Shown: in pieces, positions 10,808 through 20,058 of the stretch | Numbering within the stretch: position 1 is the first letter of the stretch | Layout: each line of letters opens with the position of its first letter | Origin: Nannochloropsis oceanica | Taxonomy: Eukaryota > Sar > Eustigmatophyceae > Eustigmatales > Monodopsidaceae | Direction: 5' to 3' | DNA: 64,000 nucleotides | NCBI GenBank assembly: GCA_004519485.1 | Contig: CP038108.1 | Coordinates: 434,001-498,000 of the forward strand | The notes under the pieces: generated by a model | Seen by the model: the letters and a program-made list of their open reading frames with translations, nothing else | Databases searched by the model: none | What the model was told of the DNA's origin: nothing | Program-made: the position numbers and the translations under genes

Positions 10808-12356
10808 ATGCCGCTCGAGACCACCATCGTCTGCGTGGACAACAGCGACTGGACGCGCAACGGGGACTACATCCCTACGCGTTTCGAGGCGCAACATGAT
10901 GCTGTGAATCTGGTAACCGGGGCCAAGACGCAACAAAACCCTGAAAGCACCGTAGGTGTCCTTACCATGGCCGGACGGGGTGTCGAGCTCCTCGTCTCCC
11001 CCACCGACGACATTGGCAAGCTACTCTCGTGCCTACATGGGGTGAAGGTAGGTGGTAAGTCGGACATGGCGGGAGCTGTGCAAGTAGCGCAGCTGGCGCT
11101 AAAGCACCGGCGGAACAAGAATGGTGGGCAGCGGGTTGTGGTGTTTGTGGGGAGTCCGTTGGAGGCCGATGCTAAGATATTGGTGAAAGTAGGCAAACAG
11201 TTGAAGAAGAATGGTATTGCTGTGGACGTGGTGAGCTTGGGTGAGATTGAAGAGAACCAGGAGAAGCTGCAGGAGTTCGTGGAGGCTACCAACAGTAATA
11301 ACAATTCGCATTTGGTTACCATTCCTCCGGGGCTCTTGCCTTCCGACGTGCTTGTCACCTCCCCCATCATCCATGGCGGGGAGGAAGGTGGCGGCGGAGG
11401 AGGAGGAATGGGTGCAGGCGAGGGAGGAGGAGGAGGTGGGTTTGGCATGGGTGCGGGTATGGGTGATTTTGGGGGCGTGGATGCTCAGAACGATCCCGCG
11501 TTGGCGATGGCTTTGCGGGTGTCATACGAGGAGGAGAGGGCGAGGCAGGAGGCGGCAGCAAAAGAAGCAGCAGTAGCGGAGGGTGAAGGAGGGAAGGGAG
11601 AGGCAAAGGTACGGCATTACTTTGGTGTGATGGAGGGATGGCGGGATGGATAGGAGAAGACAGAAGGACAGGGTTTAGTATGTTTTCTTTTTGTTCATGT
11701 GTGTTTAGGTCACTATGGCCACTAGTATGTTATGGAAGCTGTATGCAATTGTCAAGATGATATATGTTTGGTTTTCTTGTCCTCAATCTCATTTGCCTTT
11801 GCCCTCTCAACCCGCAAACTAACAGGCTACTGGCATGGAGACAGATGCCGGGGCCTCCTCCGCCGCAGCTGCTGCCGCAACAGCGGCCTCGATGGGTAGT
11901 GATATGGACGACGACGAAGAAGCCTTACTGAAACAAGCTCTGGCCATGTCCATGGCTGACACAGGGAGCAGCAGCAGCGTTGCCGGTGGTGCTGGTGGAG
12001 AGGGTGGGGGGAGTACAAGCAGCAGTAGTGGTGATGAGGCTCCAATGGAGGAGGATGAAGACGCAGCGTATCAGCTAGCGCTAAAGATGTCAATGGATGA
12101 AGATAGTGGTGGTAATGGTGGTGGAGAGAGCACTAGCGCCCCTGCTGCCCTGCCTACGGAGGCTGTAGCAGCAGGAGGAAGTGCGCCGGCTCCTACATTC
12201 GCCGACCCGGAGTTTGTGATGAACTTGTTAGGTTCTTTGGAGGGTGTGGATCCGAACGATCCTACCATTCGTGCAACACTGGAGTCTATGGGAATTAAGC
12301 CGCCGGGGGAGAATGAAGATGAGAAGAAGGATGGGGAGGGGGGGAATAAGAAGTAG
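10808..12356 (+). CDS. RPN10: 26S proteasome ubiquitin receptor RPN10 (PSMD4)
   Basis: Two exons, 10808-11608 and 11826-12356 (intron 11609-11825, donor GTACGG, acceptor AACAG, phase 0), give 443 residues. The N-terminal VWA domain is highly typical (IVCVDNSDWTRNGDYIPTRF, AQHDAVNLV, NPESTVGVLTMAG). A glycine-rich linker leads to three ubiquitin-interacting motifs: PALAMALRVSYEEE in exon 1, then EALLKQALAMSMAD and AAYQLALKMSMDED in exon 2. The C-terminus matches the usual conserved segment (PEFVMNLLGSLEGVDPNDP). Role: docks polyubiquitinated substrates on the regulatory particle. The intron falls between UIM1 and UIM2, so failure to splice would leave a one-UIM form. Three UIMs are what I would expect for a plant- or alga-type RPN10. 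Confidence 0.96.
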
Positions 12357-13370
12357 GAAGGGTAGGGGAGGGTGATGGGTGGGAGAGAGAGGTACAGGGG
12401 AAGTGAATCTAGGGTAGATGTGCGAATAGAGGAAGTAAGGAAAAAGAGGGCATGTAAACGGACGAGAATGGCTGCAGGAAGTAGCAGAAAAGATGAGGAA
12501 ATTCAGCTGGTCAGAGAGGGTCTGCTGGTCAATAAGGAGGGAGTAGAGCAAAACCATGCGTGAAACAAGGAAAGAAAAAGAAGGAAAAAGAAGTACGGAT
12601 TTCTTCAAAACCTTCAAAGCGGTTGGATGTGTATATTCTTATTTGCTCTCAGGGGTGTTATACATCAGACGTCTCCTCTGCATCTGTCTCATCCAGCACA
12701 CTGCGCGCAAGGCGTTCGGGGCCTCCTATTGTGCCTGGCATATCGCAGGAAATTCAACAACAGCAGCAATTGAAAGCCAGAGAAAGCCACATTTCATCAC
12801 GGGAGCCTGCGGTGGGGTCCCTAAAAGGGAGAAGGCCTCGTAAGCACGGTTGAAGACTGGGTTGCCATTTTACTATTTCTGTTCTGGTTCTGGCTGAGAT
12901 GAGACACGGCAAGTCGAAGGCAAAACCAGATCGGATCGCTGTTTTTGCTTGTTACTTTACTAGACATTATTTGAATCGGCATATACAAGCTCATCCGTGC
13001 TTCAAGCTTCAACCTTGTACGTTTGTTTCAAAGTTCCCCGACCCGGCCGTCGTGCTTATGCTCGAGCCATTTACATATTGCTCGGAGACCGAGGCAACCG
13101 CTGAGCCATTCGCCATGGATAAACAAAATAAAATATATACTCTGGTTTGTCGAGCCCATCTCTGAGTCTCGAAAGTTTCATTTTGGGTTTTCGATCGAGG
13201 CTTCCACCACTTATATCAAAAAAATCGTGGAACCAATGCCACATTGTGGCGTGTACGTACCCCCCTTGAGTGACCTTGCTGCTTGTCCAACGACACGCTT
13301 TGCAAATACTCAGCGTCAAGGCCTCAAAACACCTAACCCACCACTTTCATTAGTACAGGCTCAGCATACT
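12357..13370. other. Intergenic region between RPN10 and an unrecognised gene
   Basis: About 1 kb. It contains an A/T-rich TATA-like stretch (AAATAAAATATATAC around 13126-13140) and a possible splice acceptor (TTAGTACAG ending at 13357) just before the chosen start of the next gene, so a 5' leader intron is possible. Several short open frames are present but none resembles a protein family. Confidence 0.4.
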
Positions 13371-14711
13371 ATGCCGGACATTTGTCCGTCGCCCGCGCTT
13401 AAGAGCAGCAAAGACGACTCGGAGATGACACATGAGTCCCGGCTTGCCGACACAGGCAGGAGCAGCATTTCTACCCTCGACGTGACACCCACAGCATCAT
13501 CGCATCCCACCTCAACTACATCAGCCCTTCCTCCGCTCTTAGACCAGTTAAGTATGCGCCAGCCGCCCCCATCGGGCACCTCGACAAATACCAAGATGCC
13601 AGTGACAACACGAATTAGGCCTTTGTCACGAAGCTCCCTTGAAAGCACCATGGACGAACTAAGCGAAGTGAGTGGAGGCGTCTCAGGCGAAGATACGAGT
13701 AAATTATCCGAGCCCGAAAACTCGTTACGACGGCCCTTCTGGCAGTTGAATCTCCTTCGAGCCACCATCACGACGGGAGGATTTCTCACACCGCGCTTAC
13801 ATGTACCTCGCTTGGTCTGGGAACAATGGGGCGCCAAGTTGAACGGTTTGACCACCAAAGCCACAGCTTTTGAGGCTGTCTTAAGTCTACTTGTGGACCG
13901 CATTTTGCCCTTGGAGCTCCTATCGAGCATCAATGACCCCAGCAGGAAAACCCAAAATGAGGATGGCGAGGCCGCAAGGAGGGACCTAGCTAAGGTACTG
14001 CGGATTTTTGAGGAAGTGCGCGCCGAGTTTGACTTTCTGCAAAACTCTCTCGCGCGGCTCTTTCTCTTTATCAAAGAAGTCCCCCCTACCGCCACCAGCA
14101 GCAGCACCAGTAACAGCAGCAGTAACGGCAGCATAGCAATAGCGCTTGCGTCGTCATCCTCCTCCTCCGCCGCCTCTTCATTTTATTTGGGAAGTGGTGG
14201 GGGCATGCAGCAAGTGCGGGGATTCATGACTTCTTTTCGCAATAAGATTCAAAGAAGCGCAGTCTCTGCGATGACTGCGGTTGAACGCATAGGGGTGGCC
14301 TTGCCTGCCAAAATAAATGATGAAGACCTCTTATCCTACGCTAGCTTGGTCTCTGAGATGTGTCATAAGGCCCAGAGGCTCGACGAATGGTTTGTTTCCC
14401 TGGATTGTCGGAGAAGAGAGTTACAGGAAGCATTGCGAAGAGAGGCATCTCCGTCAGCTTCATCTACTTCTTCCTCTTCCGCGTCCTCCTTTTCTTCCTC
14501 ATCTTTATCAGGGAAAGAAGCAACCCAAGCGCTGTTGCACCAAGTGGAGGGCATTCTGGTGGAATTGCTGCATTGTGCCAGATTTCTGCAGGAGGTGGTG
14601 ATCGAGCTTCTTCTACGAGACGTAGAATCGTTGGTGGACTCGTATTTGCGCAAGGCCCGCAAAGTGTTCACGAGAATGGTTTGGGAGTTGGAGGAGCAGG
14701 AGAATAGCTAG
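13371..14711 (+). CDS. Unrecognised protein, helical C-terminal half
   Basis: Taking the ATG at 13371 (MPDICPSPALKSSKDD) gives 446 residues; another in-frame ATG lies at 13236, and the frame is open upstream to 13023 without an ATG. Residues 1-110 are Ser/Thr/Pro-rich and look disordered. From about residue 120 the protein becomes ordered: FWQLNLLRATITTGGFLTP, then RLHVPRLVWEQWGAKLNGL and amphipathic helices rich in Leu, Glu and Arg, broken by a Ser/Asn-rich loop and a second Ser-rich loop. The C-terminal 60 residues (LLHQVEGILVELLHCARFL ...) look like a coiled coil or helical bundle. No signal peptide or membrane segment is seen. I do not recognise the family; a scaffold or adaptor role would be a guess. 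Confidence 0.65.
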   Translation: MPDICPSPALKSSKDDSEMTHESRLADTGRSSISTLDVTPTASSHPTSTTSALPPLLDQLSMRQPPPSGTSTNTKMPVTTRIRPLSRSSLESTMDELSEVSGGVSGEDTSKLSEPENSLRRPFWQLNLLRATITTGGFLTPRLHVPRLVWEQWGAKLNGLTTKATAFEAVLSLLVDRILPLELLSSINDPSRKTQNEDGEAARRDLAKVLRIFEEVRAEFDFLQNSLARLFLFIKEVPPTATSSSTSNSSSNGSIAIALASSSSSSAASSFYLGSGGGMQQVRGFMTSFRNKIQRSAVSAMTAVERIGVALPAKINDEDLLSYASLVSEMCHKAQRLDEWFVSLDCRRRELQEALRREASPSASSTSSSSASSFSSSSLSGKEATQALLHQVEGILVELLHCARFLQEVVIELLLRDVESLVDSYLRKARKVFTRMVWELEEQENS

Positions 14712-15335
14712 TAACTGTAGGGGGATGCTCGAAATTTAGGTATGATAAGGCAGTGAGCATAAGGAATCGAAAAATTGTTCTCTGATTTTTGTACTCTTAC
14801 GAATCGACATCGGATGAAGATAAAGAAAAGGAGCTTGAGAAAGCCTCTGATTAGGTATCACAGAGAAATATGGGCACGTTCCCTGGATAGGACTCTTTGG
14901 TTGGCTTTCCACAGTGGTATGAATGATGTTTTCTGGGAAACCCCAGAAAATTTTGTCGAAGGTTCATCTGCGGCTTTCTTCGTCTACATTCTCTCTACTT
15001 TATTTGTATTGGAATATTTACACCCATCTGGCTCCGCGCGGGGGAAATTAATTTTGTGGCCATTCTCTTTCTTGTCATCACGCTTTCTCCTCCTTACACT
15101 TCACCTGATACCGGCTCCGTCTTTTTCATGTGTGGGCTGATTCCGATAATTCGCGTGACGATAGAAAGCAGGGGAAGATATGCATTCATGACATTGGCAA
15201 CACTTCAATTGCTGCTGCTGCCTCAAACGTTGACTGTACGTAGACACCTTGATCTTCTTTCTGGATCCCTTCGCAAGCTCCCTTTGTCAAACCAAATCCT
15301 TCTCCCCTTCCTCTTCCACGTTTTTTTCCACCAGG
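14712..15335. other. Convergent 3' intergenic region
   Basis: About 0.6 kb between the 3' ends of the unrecognised gene and the MYB gene. Nothing recognisable beyond low-complexity pyrimidine runs. Confidence 0.4.
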
Positions 15336-18300
15336 TCACATCAGGAAATCGTCCGAAATATAAAATGATTCGCTGGGGTCCAACTCCAGAGAAGGATGCC
15401 GCTCATTACCCACTGTCAGCCCATCCCCCATCATCATTCCTCCCCCCCCTCCACCCTCACATTCCCCTCCATCCCCCAAATAGACGTCTTTGCCCCCCAA
15501 CTGCTGGTGTTGATCGAAGTGGTACAATGGTTGCTGCTGCGGCTGGAAAAATAATCCCCCACCAGCAGCAGTGGGAGAATTCAAAAAATCCTCTTCTGGC
15601 GCACAAAGTTGCTGCGGCTGCGCGGTGGCATTCGATACTTTAAAAGTAGGAAGAATAGCAGCAGCAGCTGGACCAGGAGCAGGAGTGGCAGGAGCAGGAG
15701 CAGGAAAGGCTTCCAAGCCTAGGAAACGATGAGGGGGGATGGAAGCGGGGGAGGAGTGGGGAGGTCGCTGTAAGGAGAGGCCAACCCTATCCAGCTGCTG
15801 CTGCTGCTGCTGCTGCCGTTGCTGCAGCAGCTGCTGGTGGTGGTAGGAGGATAGCTGATTGCGGCGCTGCTGCAGTAGCTGCTGCTCCTGGTAGGATAGC
15901 TGGCAGTGGCGCTGATGATGATGATGCTGCTGCTGCTGCTGCTTGGAAAGATTACTAGAGGGAGCAGATAGATTATGGGCCAGGTCACTAGGAAGGGAGA
16001 GCTGTAATGGTCGCTGCTGCTGCAGCGACTGCGGGTAGGAGGAATGGGGAGGATAGAGAGAAGGCGAGGAACAGCTGAAGAATGAGGTAGCGGAAGATTG
16101 TTGGCCGCAGCTGCTGCTGCTACTACTGTTGCTGCTGGCATTGTAAGAGTACTGCTGCTGCTGCTCTTGCTGGTGCTGCTGCTGGTGCTGCTGCTGGTGC
16201 TGCTGCTGATGCTGGTGCTGATGCTGCTGCTGGTGCTGCTGGTGCTGCTGGTGGCAATGAATTGCGGCAATAGTGGTGGGGGTCGACCCGTAATGCGGGT
16301 AAGAAGACGCTTCGGTCGGGGGATGATGAGTGTGCAGGGGGGTGGGAGAGAAAAGGGATAATATTGAGGATTTTTGCTGCAGGCCTTGCTGCTCCTGCTG
16401 AGAGAAGCCAGGGTTGGGAGCGACTTGTTCGAGAAAGGTCTGCGGCCGAATCGAAGGCATGTGGGAAGGAGTGAGCTGCAAATGCGTTGTCGAAGCAGAA
16501 GTGAGGGCAGGAGGAGGGACAGGAACATGAAGAACTTGCTGCTGCTGCTGCTGTTGCTGTTTCTGCTGCTGCTGGTGCTGATGTTGCTGGTGCTGATGTT
16601 GCTGGTGCTGTTGCTGGTGCTGGTGTTGCTGACGTTGTGCGATTAGCATCGGCGGGTTTTGTCGCAAGTGCGCCGCCGCCGGGGACGCGGACGTACATGC
16701 AACAGTACCAACAGCTGCGGCACTATTGCCCCGCTGCAACGACACGCTTCTCATCGAGGCCGTCAGGGAAACATTTCTGTCCTCGTCCTCTCCCTTCCCC
16801 CCCACTTCTCCTCCTGCTGCCACCCCTTCTGCTCCCCCTTGCGACGTCTCCACTTGTGCTCGCAACGAAGTAAGTCCTCCACTTCTTCCTTCTCCTCCTT
16901 CCTGCTCACCAGCATGACCATTTTTAGGGCTCCAAAAGTTCAACGTTCCGTTGCCAAGCGATGCCAAATCTGCCCACTCATGAGCATTCCCAATCTCAAA
17001 CAAATCATTGCTCCTGCTCCTGCTCCTGCTGCTGCTGATGGTTGTGTTGGTGGTGACATTTAGCGGTGGTGGTGCCTCCTGCTGCTGCAGTCGGGTTGGA
17101 GGGACTAATGGAGAAGTGGGTGAAGGAGTTTGAGATGTGGATATGCTGCTGCTGCTACTGCCACTGCTGCTGTTGCTGCTGCTACTGCTGCTACTGCTGT
17201 TTTTAGTATTGGTGGTGGCACTGCTGACCGAGCCCCTCGCAAGAGAGGAGGTTGGCTCGAGGACGGAGGCTAGGAGGGGAGCGGAGGAGGCATTGCCGCT
17301 ATCTTCCAGCTTCTCCTTCTCCACCTCCTCCTTTCCAGCCTCTTCGTCCTCTTTCGGTTCCCCTTCATTCTTGTCGTTGACCTTGTTGTCTACCAGGTAG
17401 AGGGAGGATCCATCACTGGCCGCCTCTAGCGTCGACCGTATGCTGGGCTTGACGCTGCTGCTTCGGCTGCTGCTGCTAATGGTTGTTGCAGCAATCTTTC
17501 CCACACCCATCTTCAGGTCTCCTTCCACAGGAAGACCCCGAGCTGCTGCGGCCACCTGAGTTTTAGAAATTTTATCACGGCGCCGAGCGGCCGAATTCCA
17601 CCTGTTGACACAAATCGAGAAAATAGAAAGTCCATGTAAGATGGCACTCTTTCTCTCGATGCTTCCTCCCTTCCTCCCTGCATCCCCCTCTCCCCCCTTC
17701 CTCTCACCTGTTCTTCACCGCATTCTCCGACCTTCCTGGGACCTCCTTTGCAATCTTCGTCCAAGCATTGCCCCATTTTCTCTGTGCTGCCAACAACAAC
17801 CCGTCCTCTTCCTCGGTCCACCCCCCCTTCTTCAAGGCCGGGTTCAGGTGATTATACCACCTCTCACGACATTGCTTCCCTATCCTCCCCGGGACCTTCT
17901 CGGCGACTTCCGACCATTTCATGATTCCGTTCTGGACACAGGACATGATGATGGCGTCTTCTTCCCTTGTCCACGGGCCTTTGACCAAGCCGGGATGGAG
18001 GACTTTATTCCAACGATGGAGGCATTGCACATCGGAGCGTTTCCCATCGAGGAACTCTTCGGAAATAACTTTCCAAGAGTGCGCCCCTTTAGTCGCGATG
18101 GCGATCCGGAGCTTCTCGTCCTCTTCTTTGGTCCAGCGGCCGTAAAGGATGTTGGTGGCAGTGACTGTGGTTGGGGGGGGGGGGGGGTTACACTCGCCCT
18201 TGTCGTCCTCTTGGGCTGTTTCCTTGGCTTTTCGCTGGCCCGTGGTTTTGCTCTGATCGAGAATTGCGGGGGCCAAGTAAGGGGAAGAGGGAAGAGAGCA

Positions 18301-19158
18301 GACTTGCGCCCGTTCGCGGGGGCTGGTTATTGGTTTGGGAGGAGTGCTGGTCCGGGAGAAAGAGGAGGAAGAGGAGGAGATTGTCGATGCCGGCAAGGCA
18401 AGAGCAGTGGAGGAGTCGTCGGCGGCCAGGTTAAAATTTTTGTCCAGGGATTGGTTCTGGAGTTGGTTCTTGGTGGTCGTGGAAGTCGTGCCTAGCAGCG
18501 TGGATGGTGGCAGGCGCCTAAACAAAGGTTGATCTATCTGAGGCTGGATCAGGACTGGTGGTACGCCTACCCGTATTCCGTTACCGGCCGCTTCCCTGTC
18601 GTTCTTGTACCTGGCATTACTGGTCGCACTCGGACTGTAACTGTTGTGGTTGTCGTCGCTGTCAATGCATTTGTAAATTTTGCCGCAGCTGCTGCTGCTG
18701 GTGGTGGTAGGAACGACCAACGTTATGGCTGTGCTCAAGTTGTCCATCCCTCCTTTGGACTTGGACACGGCGAGGCCTTCCTCGTTCAGATGCCATACCG
18801 GGGACGGATGTGAGTCGATCTAATAAATGAGAACAGGAAAGAGGAGTAAGCGTGTGTTCTCCGGTAATTTTGGCCAGAGAAAGAAGGTTGTTTGCCGTCT
18901 TCTACTTGATCGAGGACTCACCTTTTTCGCCGCAAAGGCAGCCACGTTCACGCTCAGATCATGCAGATACAAGTCACCGGTCACAGAAAGACCGCTTGAA
19001 GATGGTCGCTTGCTGCCGCGAACCGTGCGAAGCCCTGGAGGACCGATTGGTGGCAGGGGGGATGGTGCCTTCCCCACCGATGAGGAGGAAGAGGTGCTGC
19101 CTTGGTCTGAGGTGGGAGCCGCAGTCAGGTTAGCCTCGGTGTCGGGATGAGGGTCCAT
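15336..19158 (-). CDS. Three-repeat (R1R2R3) MYB transcription factor with Gln/His-rich C-terminal region
   Basis: Three exons are deduced: 18922-19158, 17708-18819 and 15336-17601 (introns 18820-18921 and 17602-17707, GTGAGT/GTGAGA donors), giving about 1204 residues. The start is the ATG at 19158 (MDPHPDTEANL). Exon 2 encodes three SANT/MYB repeats in order with the regularly spaced Trp residues: R1 GRWTKEEDEKL...SWKVIS...HRWNKVL, R2 GPWTREEDAII...KWSEVAEKVPGR...RWYNHLNP, R3 GGWTEEEDGLL...AWTKIAKEVPGR...NAVKNR, completed by WNSAARR from exon 3. This is the animal/plant 3R-MYB class, known for binding MYB-type sites and, in plants and animals, driving cell-cycle genes. Exon 3 is dominated by Gln, His and Ser runs, including alternating QHQHQQ tracts, typical of activation domains and prone to repeat-length change. 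A run of about 15 G (plus strand 18174-18188) stays in frame as a Pro run before R1. Confidence 0.92.
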
Positions 19159-20058
19159 CGAGAGGGCTTGTACGACACAGAATACTTTTCGCACGTCGGA
19201 CTGGCCTTCCGATAAATTTGCCCGATGAGGGGTGGATGCGAGTGGCCTTATGTGTCCTTGTCTCAATGCTGGGCGATGGAGCAGCACATTTGATTCCGTG
19301 CGTGATGTGCCCAAAAGACCCAGACAACCACACCTGCGATGGGTACGGATTTATATCGGAACTATCGCATGAGTCGGCAATACTGGGCTTTCTTGTGAAC
19401 CAGGAGTGTGATCGTGGGAGGAGTGTTTTGGTGTGTGGCATGGGGCATGGGGCATGGGCCCTCGCCCAATGTATGAGCGAGTGGTGCACAGGACCCTGTG
19501 CACGACGAGCCCGTCACGCAACCACCCGTACGCTCCCTACAGAATCTTGTAGGCACATTTCATGCAACCACGAGTGAGGGACGTGCGTGCTTTTTTCAGG
19601 AGGTGGGGAGAAAAGAGGATGACTTGGTCTCCTTTCAAAATGACGTCTTTCGCCCTCCCTCCTTTCTCTGGTCTGACTGCGGTGGTGCTCGTCTCGACAA
19701 TTCAAAGGCACCCTTGCCAACATATTTTGTGACCAAGCATGAGGCAATAAGGACAACAAAGAAATCAAATGATTGGACTCGACGCCTTTGCTGTGGGGGG
19801 TGGGGCATTTAACATTTTTAACCCAGTATGCGCTCAGCCGCGTCATCGCTCTCCCTTTTTTTGGGGGGCACTGTGCTCTTCTTTCTATCTTTCTATCTAT
19901 CTATCATTTTTCTATCTTTCCTTCCTACTTGGAAATTTGCCTAGCTTGTGGCATTTCATCGTTCCATCAATGTCAACTCGCGTCTCCCCACGCCCGCTTC
20001 TTTCCCTTCCTCAACTCCTCTCCTCTCTTCCCTCTTACATCGCCTTCTCACCTCCCTC
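19159..20058. other. Intergenic region with short tandem repeats
   Basis: About 0.9 kb between the 5' end of the MYB gene and the 3' end of the oligopeptidase gene. It holds three near-tandem copies of GCATGGG around 19438-19458 and a TCTA/TTTC microsatellite around 19884-19925. The open frames here begin with non-ATG codons and show no family resemblance. Confidence 0.5.

Noticed and set aside
13361-14134. 257-residue open frame antisense to the unrecognised helical protein
   Set aside because: Starts in a Leu run opposite a Ser/Thr-coded stretch and shows no domain; the plus-strand frame is longer and has more natural composition.
15785-16625. CRISPR-like or satellite array in the CTG-rich stretch
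   Set aside because: Irregular triplets in frame with the MYB gene's Gln/His tracts; no spacers or constant unit.
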